From contig NZ_JAJAVH010000016.1 in NCBI RefSeq assembly GCF_020511115.1, forward strand, positions 36,451-100,450: a stretch of 64,000 nt of DNA. Direction: 5' to 3'. Below the pieces are notes generated by a model that saw only the letters and a list, made by a program, of their open reading frames with translations, did not search any database and was not told the DNA's origin. Shown in pieces: positions 7,787 to 16,757 of the stretch; position 1 is the stretch's first letter, and the number at the start of each line of letters is the position of its first letter. The translations under genes and the position numbers were made by a program. Source of the stretch: Luteimonas panaciterrae (GTDB lineage: Bacteria; Pseudomonadota; Gammaproteobacteria; Xanthomonadales; Xanthomonadaceae).

Positions 7787-8704
7787 ATGAAGAAGCCGCT
7801 GCATCTGATCGACGCCAGCCTGTACGTCTTCCGCGCCTGGCATTCGATGCCGGACGAGTTCCACGATGCCGACGGCTGGCCGACCAATGCGGTGCACGGC
7901 TTCGCGCGCTTCCTGATCGAACTGCTCGAACGCGAGCGCCCGCGCCACATCGTGGTCGCCTTCGACGAAGCCCTCGACAGCTGCTTCCGTAATGCGCTCT
8001 ATCCCGCCTACAAGGCCAATCGCGCACCGGCACCGCCGGAACTCAAGCGCCAGTTCGCCTACTGCAAGGCGCTGTGCGACGCGCTCGGACTGGTCGTGCT
8101 GGCGCACAGCGACTACGAAGCCGACGATCTCATCGGCAGCGCGCTGCATGTCGCGCGCGACCATGGCCACCGCGGCATCATCGTCTCGGCCGACAAGGAT
8201 TTGTCGCAGCTGCTGTTCGAACATGACGAGCAATGGGACTTCGCCCGCGGCCAACGCTGGGGCATGGCCGGCGTCAAGGCGCGCCACGGCGTGGAAGCAC
8301 ATCAGATCGCCGACTACCTCGCACTGAGCGGCGACGCCATCGACAACATCCCTGGCGTCCCCGGCATCGGCGCCAAGACCGCGGCCGTGCTGCTCGCCCA
8401 CTTCGGCAGCCTCGACGCCCTGCTCGAACGCATCGACGAAGTGCCGTACCTGCGATTCCGCGGCGCCGCGCAGGCGGCGATCAAGCTGCGGCAGCATCGC
8501 GAGCAGGCGTTGCTGTGCCGGCAGCTTTCCACCATCGCGCTCGACGCCCCCCTGACCGGTTTCATGCCACCGTTCCTGCGTAACCAGGCCGATGCCGCCA
8601 CCCTGATCGCGCTCTGCGAGGCGATGCGTTTCGGCCCGCTGACGCGCAAACGATTGCAAGCCGTGACCGACGTCGACTTAACGGCGTCATCGAATCCGTC
8701 GTAG
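7787..8704 (+). CDS. 5'-3' exonuclease (ExoIX / Pol I N-domain family)
   Basis: A 305-residue flap-endonuclease-type nuclease like the 5' nuclease domain of DNA polymerase I, but free-standing. The PIN-like domain begins LHLIDASLYVFRAWHSMP, continues with VVAFDEALDSCFRN and YPAYKANR, and has the acidic metal-binding clusters DYEADDLIGSA and VSADKDLSQLL. The DNA-binding helix-hairpin-helix is SGDAIDNIPGVPGIGAKTA near residues 185-205. Such proteins act on flaps or gapped DNA. The ATG at 7787 gives the expected N-terminus; the longer frame upstream runs through the copy A repeat. It lies 31 bases before the Nudix gene. Confidence 0.88.
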   Translation: MKKPLHLIDASLYVFRAWHSMPDEFHDADGWPTNAVHGFARFLIELLERERPRHIVVAFDEALDSCFRNALYPAYKANRAPAPPELKRQFAYCKALCDALGLVVLAHSDYEADDLIGSALHVARDHGHRGIIVSADKDLSQLLFEHDEQWDFARGQRWGMAGVKARHGVEAHQIADYLALSGDAIDNIPGVPGIGAKTAAVLLAHFGSLDALLERIDEVPYLRFRGAAQAAIKLRQHREQALLCRQLSTIALDAPLTGFMPPFLRNQADAATLIALCEAMRFGPLTRKRLQAVTDVDLTASSNPS

Positions 8705-8735
8705 CATCACGCAACCAAATTTTGCTCGACATCCC

Positions 8736-9281
8736 ATGACCGACACCCCTGAAATCCTCTACCAGGGCGAATGGCTTCGCCTGGTGAAACGCGACCACTG
8801 GGAATCCTGCGAACGCACGCATGGCAAAGACGGCCTGGCCGTACTCGTCATCGCGGTGACGCCGGATGACCACGTCCTGTTCGTCGAACAGTACCGCGTG
8901 CCGCTCGGCGCCAGGACCATCGAGATGCCGGCCGGACTGGTCGGCGACGACGACGCCGAGGACACCCTGGAAGACGCCGCCCGCCGCGAACTGGTCGAGG
9001 AAACCGGCTGGGAGGCCGGCCGCGTCGACGTCCTGCTGATCGGCCCGACCTCGGCCGGCATGAGCAACGAACGCATCGCCTTCGCGCGCGCCCGCGATCT
9101 GAAGAAAGTCGGCGAAGGCGGCGGCGTCGGCAGCGAGAACATCACCGTCCACAGCGTGCCGCGCGCGAGCGCGCCCGCGTGGCTGATGCGCAAGCACGCC
9201 GAAGGCTTCGAGCTGGATCTCAAGCTCTGGGCCGGGCTGTGGATGATCGAGCACAATCCGGATGGTTCGCCGGCGATCTGA
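8736..9281 (+). CDS. Nudix hydrolase, ADP-ribose pyrophosphatase type
   Basis: A 181-residue Nudix enzyme. The Nudix box is complete: G of AGLVGDDDAED, then ARRELVEETGWE, matching G-x5-E-x7-REUxEExGU and supplying the metal-binding glutamates. Upstream FVEQYRVPLGARTIEMPAG is the segment that ADP-ribose and sugar-nucleotide pyrophosphatases use for the substrate. It likely hydrolyses ADP-ribose or a related nucleoside diphosphate sugar; the exact substrate is not fixed by sequence. It is probably co-transcribed with the exonuclease gene. Confidence 0.88.
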   Translation: MTDTPEILYQGEWLRLVKRDHWESCERTHGKDGLAVLVIAVTPDDHVLFVEQYRVPLGARTIEMPAGLVGDDDAEDTLEDAARRELVEETGWEAGRVDVLLIGPTSAGMSNERIAFARARDLKKVGEGGGVGSENITVHSVPRASAPAWLMRKHAEGFELDLKLWAGLWMIEHNPDGSPAI

Positions 9282-9322
9282 AACGCTTCACTCCGTCGAA
9301 CGAAAGACCGGACTTCACGAAC

Positions 9323-9346
9323 ACCGCACGGCATCCACCGTGCGGT
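9323..9346. terminator. Convergent hairpin after the Nudix gene
   Basis: ACCGCACGG pairs perfectly with CCGTGCGGT around a 6-base loop. It sits in the 75-base gap where the Nudix gene and the leftward sugar-porter gene end, so it can serve both. No strong T-tract follows. Confidence 0.6.
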
Positions 9347-9356
9347 GGCGCCATCC

Positions 9357-10772
9357 TCAATCCCGCATCTGCTCCAGTTCCATGCCCTTGGTCTCGCGTA
9401 CCGCGGCAAGCACGAACGCGAACGAGAGCAGCGCGAACGCCGCATAGAGACCATAGGCGAAGCTGAGGCCTATCTCGGCCAGCTTCGGGAACGTTGCAGT
9501 GATCGCAAAGTTGGCCAGCCACTGCGCGGCCGCCGCCACCGCGAGCGCGATGGCGCGGATGCGGTTGGGGAACATCTCACCCAGCAACACCCACACCACC
9601 GGTCCCCAGCTCACACCGAAGAAGATCACGTAGAGATTGGCGGCGACGAGGGCGACAGGCCCCCACGGATGCGGCAACTGGATGTCGGCACCACCGCCCG
9701 CCGCCTGCGAGAAACACCACGCCATCACCGCCAGCGTGATCGTCATGCCGGCCGAACCGATGATGAGCAGCGGCTTGCGGCCGATGCGATCGACCAGCGC
9801 GATCGCGACCAGTGTCACCAGCACGTTGGTGATCGAGGTGGCGACGGTGATCTTGAACGAATCGGCTTCGCTGAAGCCGACCGAATGCCACAGCGTCGAC
9901 GAGTAGTAGAAGATCACGTTGATGCCGACGAACTGCTGGAACACCGACAGCAGGATGCCGATCCACACCACCGGCAGCAGTCCGCCACCGGCCTTGCGCA
10001 GATCGCTCAGGCGGGGTCGATGCTCCGAGCGCAGACTGGCATCGATCTCGTCGACCTTGTGGTGAAGCGCCTCATCGTCGGTCAGGCTCAGCACCTGCCG
10101 CAACACGCCAGCGGCCGCGGTCTTCTCGCCCTTCGCCACCAGATAGCGCGGCGATTCGGGAACGCGCAACACCAGCAATCCATACACCACCGCCGGCAAC
10201 GCGGCGACGAGGAACATCCACCGCCACGCATTCAAACCAAACCACAACGGCTGCGCCGCGCCGCCGGCCAGATGCGCGAGCAGCGCATCCGAAGCCAGCG
10301 CGACGAAGATGCCGAGCACGATGGCGAGCTGCTGCAGCGAACCGAGCCGCCCGCGCACGTGCGCGGGAGAGATTTCGGCGATGTACGCCGGCGCGATCAC
10401 CGAAGCGATGCCCACGCCCATGCCGCCGACCAGGCGCCAGAACACCAGATCCCAGACGCCGAACACCAGCCCCGAGCCCACCGCGCTCACGGTCAACGCC
10501 ACCGCCGCCACCTGCATGGTGCGCACGCGACCCCAGCGGTCGGCGAGCGGCCCGGCATACCAGGCGCCAATGGCCGAGCCCAGTAGCGCGCACGACACCG
10601 CGAAGCCGATCAGCGTCGCGTCGAGCTTGAAATCACCGCGGATCGCGTCGACCGCGCCATTGATGACCGCGGTATCGAAACCGAACAGGAATCCGCCGAG
10701 CGCCGCGACCGCGGCGATGGCGACGACACGAGCATTGGTACGCGCCAAAGGCGATGTCGCAACTGCATTCAC
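9357..10772 (-). CDS. Sugar porter, major facilitator superfamily
   Basis: A 471-residue transporter with 12 predicted helices. Sugar-porter signatures are present: GGFLFGFDTAVINGA in helix 1, the loop motif DRWGRVRTM, AYIAEISPAHVRGRLGS after helix 4, PESPRYLVAKGE before the central loop, QQFVGINVIFYYS in helix 7, DRIGRKPLL, and an ETKGMELEQM C-terminus (the usual PETKG motif has R in place of P). It should be a proton-coupled or facilitative hexose/pentose importer of the XylE/GalP/GlcP type. No sugar kinase or regulator lies nearby, so the substrate is open. Confidence 0.9.
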   Translation of the reverse strand: MNAVATSPLARTNARVVAIAAVAALGGFLFGFDTAVINGAVDAIRGDFKLDATLIGFAVSCALLGSAIGAWYAGPLADRWGRVRTMQVAAVALTVSAVGSGLVFGVWDLVFWRLVGGMGVGIASVIAPAYIAEISPAHVRGRLGSLQQLAIVLGIFVALASDALLAHLAGGAAQPLWFGLNAWRWMFLVAALPAVVYGLLVLRVPESPRYLVAKGEKTAAAGVLRQVLSLTDDEALHHKVDEIDASLRSEHRPRLSDLRKAGGGLLPVVWIGILLSVFQQFVGINVIFYYSSTLWHSVGFSEADSFKITVATSITNVLVTLVAIALVDRIGRKPLLIIGSAGMTITLAVMAWCFSQAAGGGADIQLPHPWGPVALVAANLYVIFFGVSWGPVVWVLLGEMFPNRIRAIALAVAAAAQWLANFAITATFPKLAEIGLSFAYGLYAAFALLSFAFVLAAVRETKGMELEQMRD

Positions 10773-10884
10773 GGTGATTCTCCTACGGGCCTCGGCCCAC
10801 TGAGAACGCCACCTGCGTTCGCGCCGAACGTTACCGGGTTATCGGCCGGACGTCATCGCATACGTATGCGCCGCGGGCAGGCGG

Positions 10885-11826
10885 TCACGCAAACCGGTCG
10901 GTCGCCCGAACCAGCGCGTCAACGTTCTCCGCCTCGAAAGCGGAATGGCCGGACGCGGGCGTGATGGTCAACTGCGACTTCGGCCACGCTTTGTGCAACT
11001 CCCAGGCGCTCTGCACCGGGCAGACCACGTCGTAGCGACCGTGCACGATGACGCCCGGGATGTCGGCGATCTTGTGCGCATCGCGCAGCAGCTGATCCTC
11101 CACCTCGAAGAAGCCGCCATTGACGAAGTAATGGTTCTCGATGCGGGCGAAGGCGAGTGCGAATCTGGCGTCTTCGTGCCCCGTGACGAAATCCTGGTCG
11201 ACGTGCAGGAAGGACGTCGCGCCCTCCCACACGCTCCATGCGCGCGCGGCGGCCAGCCGCACGGATTCGTCTTCGCTGGTCAGGCGGCGATGGAAGGCGG
11301 AAATCAGGTCATGACGCTCGACCGCGGGGATGGCGGTGATGTAGTGCTCCCACGCATCCGGGAACAGCCGCGACGCGCCTTCCTGGTAGAACCATTCCAG
11401 CTCCCAGCGGCGCAGCATAAAGATGCCACGCAGCACCAGTTCGGTCACGTGTTGCGGATACGTCTGCGCGTAGGCGAGCGCCAGCGTCGAACCCCATGAG
11501 CCGCCGAACACCTGCCATTGCTCGATACCGAGCTTGACGCGCAGCTTCTCGATATCGGCGACCAGATCCCAGGTGGTGTTGTCGACCAGATCGGCATGCG
11601 GCGTCGAACGTCCGCTGCCGCGCTGGTCGAACAGCACGATGCGGTACTTCGACGCATCGTGGAAGCGGCGCATCTTGGCGCTGCAGCCCGCGCCGGGGCC
11701 GCCATGCAGCAACACCACCGGCTTGCCGTTCGGATTGCCGCATTGTTCGTAGTAGAGCGTGTGGCGATCGTCGACCTGGAGCGTTCCAGTGTCATAGGGT
11801 TCGATGTCGGGATACAGGTCGCGCAT
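10885..11826 (-). CDS. pip: Proline iminopeptidase
   Basis: A 313-residue alpha/beta-hydrolase that removes N-terminal proline from peptides. The oxyanion segment LLHGGPGAGCS and the nucleophile elbow GGSWGSTLAL (Ser110) are exactly those of bacterial Pip. FDQRGSGRSTPH is also diagnostic, and the C-terminal ASGHSAFEAEN carries the catalytic His. The start is the ATG before RDLYPDIEPYDTG, the usual N-terminus; an in-frame upstream extension is not conserved-looking. It is a stand-alone cytoplasmic gene between the sugar porter and a palindromic repeat. Confidence 0.95.
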   Translation of the reverse strand: MRDLYPDIEPYDTGTLQVDDRHTLYYEQCGNPNGKPVVLLHGGPGAGCSAKMRRFHDASKYRIVLFDQRGSGRSTPHADLVDNTTWDLVADIEKLRVKLGIEQWQVFGGSWGSTLALAYAQTYPQHVTELVLRGIFMLRRWELEWFYQEGASRLFPDAWEHYITAIPAVERHDLISAFHRRLTSEDESVRLAAARAWSVWEGATSFLHVDQDFVTGHEDARFALAFARIENHYFVNGGFFEVEDQLLRDAHKIADIPGVIVHGRYDVVCPVQSAWELHKAWPKSQLTITPASGHSAFEAENVDALVRATDRFA

Positions 11827-11892
11827 GCGGCACCTTCGATCAGGGATTGTCGGAGTGTAATGGATGACAGGTAATGAATGAGGAAAGCCATT

Positions 11893-11925
11893 GCTCGTCA
11901 TTCCGCGAAAGCGGGAATGACGAGC
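11893..11925. repeat. REP-like palindrome, copy 1
   Basis: A 12-bp perfect stem, GCTCGTCATTCC with GGAATGACGAGC, around a loop containing CGAAAGC. It lies in the gap between prmC and pip. It shares the CGTCATTCC-nGCGAAAGCn-GGAATGACG core with copies at 19345, 26000, 37710 and 63801 (partial). Confidence 0.75.
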
Positions 11926-11957
11926 GGAAGAGATCGATCACTCCTTTCACCCGTCGC

Positions 11958-12791
11958 TCAAACGCGAACCCGCCCTATCGTCACCCGATCGCGGGCTTCC
12001 AGGTCGCGCAACGTGGAGACATCGACGAATCCAGCCGCGATCAACAGCGCGCGCACCGACTCGCCCTGCTCGTATCCATGCTCCAGCAACAACCAGCCGC
12101 CAGGCCGCAAATGCTCCGGCGCATCACGAGCGATGACGCGGATGGCGTCGAGGCCGTCCGTGCCCGAAGACAATGCGAGCCGCGGCTCGTAACGCAAATC
12201 GCCTTCGCGCAGATGCGGATCGTCTTCCGCGATATAAGGCGGATTGCTGACGACGACGTCGAATTTTTCGCCAGCCAGCGACGAGAACCAGTCGCCGCGA
12301 CGGAATTCCACATTGCGGATTTCGTGGCCATGCGCATTGGCGAGCGCCAGTGCCAGCGCGTCCTCACTGACGTCGACCGCGATCACGTGCGCGCGCTTGC
12401 GCTCGCTCGCAAGCGCAAGCGCGATCGCTCCGGTCCCGGTGCCAAGATCGGCGATGCGCGCTTCGCGATCCGCCGGGATGCGTTCGAGCGCGGCTTCGAC
12501 CAGCAATTCGGTTTCCGGGCGAGGAATCAGAGCCGAGGCCGTGGTTTCCAACTCCAGCGTCCAGAAACCACGCCTTCCCGTCAGATAGGCGATGGGTTCG
12601 CCGGCCTCGCGTCGTGACAGCAGGGTCTGGAAGCGCTCCAGCACCCCCCCCTCGATCGCATCATCGCCATGCGTGTAGAGCCAAGCACGGTCGTAAGCGC
12701 GCAGCGCGTGCAGCAGCAACAGCTCCGCCTCGGCGGGCTCGATGCGTGCACGCGCTTCGCGCAGGCAGGCAGTGATCGTCGGTGTCGCGAT
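11958..12791 (-). CDS. prmC: Peptide chain release factor N5-glutamine methyltransferase
   Basis: PrmC methylates the GGQ glutamine of release factors RF1 and RF2. The N-terminal helical domain ([37 protein letters not shown]) is followed by [13 protein letters not shown] and [16 protein letters not shown]. The SAM loop is [16 protein letters not shown], and the catalytic NPPY is within [15 protein letters not shown]. No ATG, GTG or TTG lies near the conserved N-terminus. The best-placed codon is ATC at 12791, seven bases after an AGGG. The listed 5' end assumes this AUC start; the first TTG would delete about 25 conserved residues. The gene lies 14 bases after the aminopeptidase stop. Confidence 0.88.
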   Translation of the reverse strand: MATPTITACLREARARIEPAEAELLLLHALRAYDRAWLYTHGDDAIEGGVLERFQTLLSRREAGEPIAYLTGRRGFWTLELETTASALIPRPETELLVEAALERIPADREARIADLGTGTGAIALALASERKRAHVIAVDVSEDALALALANAHGHEIRNVEFRRGDWFSSLAGEKFDVVVSNPPYIAEDDPHLREGDLRYEPRLALSSGTDGLDAIRVIARDAPEHLRPGGWLLLEHGYEQGESVRALLIAAGFVDVSTLRDLEARDRVTIGRVRV

Positions 12792-12805
12792 GTGCCTGCC
12801 CTCGC

Positions 12806-15502
12806 TTATTTGCCCGCGAACGTCGGCGCCTTGCCCGCGCGCGCGTCCACCTGCGCGGCGCAGAGCTCGACTCCCTCGATGGCCTGCGTCAACGCACGCG
12901 GGCCGCCTTCGATGGTTTCCATGCGCTTGGCGAACTTGGTCTGCAATTCCTGTGCCTCCTCGCGGCTGCACATGCCCATCGCGTAGAGATCGAGCAGACG
13001 CGCACCCGCTGGCGCCAGCTTGGCTTCCAGCGTCTTGAAATTGCCGTCGAGCCACTGCCGCAGCGCGATGCGGGTTTCGGGTTTCTCGCCCTGGCCCATG
13101 AGGATGTCGGGAATCTCGTTCCTGCGCAGCAAGCCTGCCTCGAGCGCCAGCGCGCGTGCGCGTTCGGCCAGTTGCGGATCACGCGAACTGCCGAGCGCGG
13201 CGGCCAGATCGCCGCGCAGTTCTGGATCCTGCGTCGCGCGCAGATGCTGTTCGGCGGAATCGAATGCCGCCTTGCCGCCGTCCTGCACCGCCACGGTCAT
13301 GGCGAGGCCGCGGATGTCGCGCGGCGCGGCATCGGGCTTCAGCTTGCCGTCGCCGTCCAGACCGAGCACGGCGCGCCCTTGCGTGGCGAGCTGTTTGCGG
13401 ACCGCCGCATCGTCGAGCGTGCGCGCGAAGAAGCCGATCAGCCTGCTGCGCAGGATGCGGGTATCGTCGGCTTCCTTGCCCTGGAACGACGTTCCCAACT
13501 TCTCCAGGCGTGGCCGGTAGATGTCGGCGATGCCGGCGCGGAATGCCGCGCGGGAGGCGTCATCCTTGAACAGGCGTTCGTCCATCCACCTGACCTCGCC
13601 CATTCCCGTCGTCACCGTCTGACGCACGTCGGCGTTCGCGAATTGCGGCAGCGTCTTGACCAGATCGCTCGGCGTGAGATCACCCGCGTCGTAAGCGGCG
13701 ATGGCCGAGTCGGCGAACATGCGCTGCTCGCGTTGATCGAGCTTCGCGAAGGCGCCGGACAGCGCCTGCTGCAGCTTCGGCGCGAGCGAGAAACGGTAGT
13801 AGCCATCGCCGTGCGCGTTCGGCATCACCCAGGCCGGACAGCTTTGTGCTTGCTTGAGTTCGACACGCGTCTGCGCCTCGGTCACCAGCGTGCATTCCTC
13901 ACGCACGGCGTTGCCGTCGGCGTAGCGCACGCACAGGGGAATGCCCCATGTCTGATCACGGCTCGCGCTCGAACCGAGCGGCAGATAGCGCTGCTGCTGC
14001 ACCGTGATCGCGGGCTTGCCCGCGCCGCAGGCCAGATCGACCTTCACGAACGGCACGCCAGGCTGATCGATGAAGCTGGCGAAAGCCTTGGCGACGCGCT
14101 CGGGCTCCTTGCTCTGCTCGGCCACCGACTGGATCAGCTCCGCGCTGGTGGCATTGCCGCGCGCATGCGCCTGCAGGTAGTTGCGCACGCCGTCGCGGAA
14201 TTTGTCCTCGCCGATGTAGTGCTCGAACATGCCGAGCGTGGCCGCGCCCTTCTGATAGGTGATGCCGTCGAACGCGGACTGGATGTCGGTGAAATCCTTG
14301 ATCGGCTCGTGGATGCGACGCGTGGTGGCGAGCCGGTCGGCGTCCATGGCTTCGATCACGCCTTCCAGCAGATCGCGATCGATGTGCGATTCGGGCCGGA
14401 GCTGGCCGTGGATTTTGTTGCCCATCCAGGTGGCGAAGCCCTCGTTGAGCCAGATGTCGTCCCACCAGCGCATCGTCACCAGATCACCGAACCACTGGTG
14501 CGCGAGTTCGTGCGCGCTGACACCCCAGTAGGCCTGGAGCAATCTCGCGCTGGAATTCTCGTCCGGGAACATCAGCACATCGCGATAGACGATCAGCCCC
14601 GCGTTCTCCATCGCGCCCGCCCAGAAATCCGGCGCGGCGACGTTGTCGAGCTTGTCGAACGGATACGGGATGCCGAAATAATCTTCCAGCCCCTTCACGA
14701 TCGCCGGCGTGTGCTTGAGCGAATACGCCATGCGCGCACCCTGCCCCTTCGCGGCGATGCCGCGCAGCTTCAGCGGCGTGGTACGCGAGCCATTGGGCGC
14801 GATGTCGGGACCGACGGGGACATCCCAAGGACCGACCGCGAAGGCGATCAGATAGCTCGGCAAGGCTTCGGTGCGGCGGAACGTCACCTTCTTCCAACCG
14901 TCGGCCAGCTGTTCGGTCTTTTCCTCGGCCGTGTTCGCCACGGCGACGTCGTCCTTCGGCACGATCAGCGTGATGTCCCACGGCTGCTTGAAGCTCGGCT
15001 CGTCGAATCCGGGGAACGTGTTGCGCGCGCCCAGCGGTTCCATCTGCGTGACCACGTAGTCGCTGCCGTCCGGCTTGACGCGGTAGGCGCCTTGCAATTC
15101 ACCGAACGGGGCGTCGTATGCAATCTCGATCGTCACCTTGCCCGCCGGAATCTGTTCGCCCGCGCTGAGCTTGAGCACGCCGGAGACGTCGGCGTTCTCC
15201 GTCTTCAACGCGATGCGTTTGCCATCGGCGAGCACCGCCTCGGCCTTGTCGATCTTCAGATCGCGGCCATGCATCCAGATCGTGTCGGTCGCTTCCGCCA
15301 CGTTCGCTTCGATGCGGGTCTTGCCGCTGAAGCGTTGCTGTTTCGGATCGAGCTTGAGTTCCAGTTGCACCAGCGACGGCACCACCGTGCGCGGCAGCGG
15401 TCCCTTGGGCACCTGATCGGCGGCATGGGCGATGCCGGCACAGGCCAGCAATGCACTCGTCAACGTACTGATCCGGAACGTTTTGCTGCGAAGCAGATGC
15501 AT
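12806..15502 (-). CDS. Exported M1-family zinc aminopeptidase
   Basis: An 898-residue metallopeptidase with a signal peptide (cleavage near AHAADQ, residue 28). The M1 hallmarks are GAMEN at 296-300, which anchors the substrate amino terminus, and [10 protein letters not shown] with zinc ligands H331 and H335 and the third ligand E354 in WLNEGFA. A C-terminal ERAP1-like helical domain fills residues about 550-880. It probably trims peptides in the periplasm. It is unlike cytoplasmic PepN in carrying a signal sequence. It is divergent from ahpC and probably co-transcribed with prmC downstream. Confidence 0.92.
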   Translation of the reverse strand: MHLLRSKTFRISTLTSALLACAGIAHAADQVPKGPLPRTVVPSLVQLELKLDPKQQRFSGKTRIEANVAEATDTIWMHGRDLKIDKAEAVLADGKRIALKTENADVSGVLKLSAGEQIPAGKVTIEIAYDAPFGELQGAYRVKPDGSDYVVTQMEPLGARNTFPGFDEPSFKQPWDITLIVPKDDVAVANTAEEKTEQLADGWKKVTFRRTEALPSYLIAFAVGPWDVPVGPDIAPNGSRTTPLKLRGIAAKGQGARMAYSLKHTPAIVKGLEDYFGIPYPFDKLDNVAAPDFWAGAMENAGLIVYRDVLMFPDENSSARLLQAYWGVSAHELAHQWFGDLVTMRWWDDIWLNEGFATWMGNKIHGQLRPESHIDRDLLEGVIEAMDADRLATTRRIHEPIKDFTDIQSAFDGITYQKGAATLGMFEHYIGEDKFRDGVRNYLQAHARGNATSAELIQSVAEQSKEPERVAKAFASFIDQPGVPFVKVDLACGAGKPAITVQQQRYLPLGSSASRDQTWGIPLCVRYADGNAVREECTLVTEAQTRVELKQAQSCPAWVMPNAHGDGYYRFSLAPKLQQALSGAFAKLDQREQRMFADSAIAAYDAGDLTPSDLVKTLPQFANADVRQTVTTGMGEVRWMDERLFKDDASRAAFRAGIADIYRPRLEKLGTSFQGKEADDTRILRSRLIGFFARTLDDAAVRKQLATQGRAVLGLDGDGKLKPDAAPRDIRGLAMTVAVQDGGKAAFDSAEQHLRATQDPELRGDLAAALGSSRDPQLAERARALALEAGLLRRNEIPDILMGQGEKPETRIALRQWLDGNFKTLEAKLAPAGARLLDLYAMGMCSREEAQELQTKFAKRMETIEGGPRALTQAIEGVELCAAQVDARAGKAPTFAGK

Positions 15503-15987
15503 GGTCTGGCCTTGGCGGTAAAAGGCGCGAGCGTACGTCGGACAGGGGGATGCGGCATGTGTCGTTAGTTACATCGCACCCGCATCGTGCGGCTGCACCA
15601 CCGATCGCACCATGCATCAGCCGTGCATTCTCTTTTTGCCACTTCGCCCGTGAACAATCCGGCGATGCTTGCGAGCCAGGCATGCCGTCAAATCGCTCGA
15701 CAAGCAGCGGCATGCGATCGGCCACCATCGAGCTTCGCGCTCGCTGCGCACCCGGCGCCCTTCCGGACTGGCCAGCTCATGCGAAATAGAGCCCGACCCG
15801 GCACCCCGCCCCACATCCCACGCGAAATGTGCGAAAGCACAATCCGATTGTTTCAATAGGCAAAACCTATTGATAGTATATCTATTATCAATTTCACATA
15901 TCGATAGGCACCGCCTAAGCTACTTCAACGCCGCGGCCAGACCCGGTGCCTCTCCCTCCCCCTTCACCCACCTGTAAAGGAACCTCG
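15503..15987. other. Divergent intergenic region with ahpC control site
   Basis: A 485-base gap between the leftward aminopeptidase gene and ahpC. Bases from about 15841 to 15910 are distinctly AT-rich compared with the surroundings and hold the OxyR site and presumed ahpC promoter (possible -10 around 15899-15905). The part nearer the aminopeptidase contains no gene or repeat that I can support. Confidence 0.6.
15856..15892 (+). promoter_or_regulatory. OxyR binding site upstream of ahpC
   Basis: The site reads ATAG-N7-CTAT-N7-ATAT-N7-CAAT, 37 bases in all. That is the spacing of the full OxyR tetramer consensus ATAG-N7-CTAT-N7-ATAG-N7-CTAT, with the first half perfect and the second imperfect. 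It lies about 95 bases before the ahpC start, and oxyR itself is two genes downstream. Peroxide induction by oxidised OxyR is the expected result. Confidence 0.8.
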
Positions 15988-16551
15988 ATGTCCCTGATCA
16001 ATACCGAAGTGCAGCCGTTCAAGGCTACCGCCTACCACAACGGCGAGTTCGTCGAAGTCACCGATGCCTCGCTGAAGGGCAAGTGGTCCGTGTTCGTGTT
16101 CTACCCGGCTGACTTCACCTTCGTCTGCCCGACCGAGCTGGAAGACCTCGCCGATCATTACGACGAGTTCAAGAAGCTCGACGTCGAGGTCTACGGCGTC
16201 TCCACCGACACCCATTTCGCCCACAAGGCCTGGCACGACACCTCCGACGCGATCGGCAAGGTGAAGTACCCGCTGGTCGGCGATCCCACCGCCAAGCTGG
16301 CGCGCGCCTTCGACGTGCTGATCGAGGAAGAAGGCCTGGCCCTGCGCGGCACCTTCATCATCAACCCGGAAGGCGTGATCAAGACCGCCGAAATCCACGA
16401 CAACGGCATCGGCCGCGACGCCAGCGAGCTGCTGCGCAAGATCAAGGCCGCGCAGTACGTCGCCTCGCATCCGGGTGAGGTTTGCCCGGCCAAGTGGAAG
16501 CAGGGCGAGAAGACCCTGAAGCCGTCGCTGGACCTGGTCGGCAAGATCTGA
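15988..16551 (+). CDS. ahpC: Alkyl hydroperoxide reductase peroxiredoxin subunit
   Basis: A 187-residue typical 2-Cys peroxiredoxin that reduces hydrogen peroxide and organic hydroperoxides. The peroxidatic cysteine is C47 in [17 protein letters not shown] and the resolving cysteine is C166 in [10 protein letters not shown]. The [14 protein letters not shown] loop is standard. An AAAGGA ribosome-binding site precedes the ATG. The gene is the usual length and is followed by a strong hairpin before ahpF, so ahpC is probably made in excess over ahpF. It is regulated through the OxyR site upstream. Confidence 0.97.
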   Translation: MSLINTEVQPFKATAYHNGEFVEVTDASLKGKWSVFVFYPADFTFVCPTELEDLADHYDEFKKLDVEVYGVSTDTHFAHKAWHDTSDAIGKVKYPLVGDPTAKLARAFDVLIEEEGLALRGTFIINPEGVIKTAEIHDNGIGRDASELLRKIKAAQYVASHPGEVCPAKWKQGEKTLKPSLDLVGKI

Positions 16552-16561
16552 ACCTGCAACA

Positions 16562-16589
16562 CCGTGGCCGGAGCACGCTTCGGCCACGG
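16562..16589 (+). terminator. Hairpin between ahpC and ahpF
   Basis: CCGTGGCCG pairs with CGGCCACGG over 9 bp around a 10-base loop, starting 10 bases after the ahpC stop. There is no T-run, so it may act as a partial terminator or an mRNA 3'-end stabiliser that sets AhpC above AhpF. Confidence 0.6.
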
Positions 16590-16757
16590 ACTCGCACCAA
16601 GCCCCCTCAGGTGCGAGTGAAGAGGCGCGAAGGCGGGCCGGTGCCGTCCCCCTCCCCCGCATCCCGCTCGTTCTTCGCCCCTCTTCACTCTCTCCTATCG
16701 CTTCGCGGCGTAATCCCCCCAGCCAGTCGAAGCCAACGCAAGATGGAATCCATCCCC

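Noticed and set aside
12782..15568. 928-codon plus-strand open frame opposite the M1 aminopeptidase and prmC
   Set aside because: It is antisense to two genes with clear catalytic motifs, is rich in Arg/His/Ala/Gly as expected of a GC-rich shadow frame, and shows no domain.
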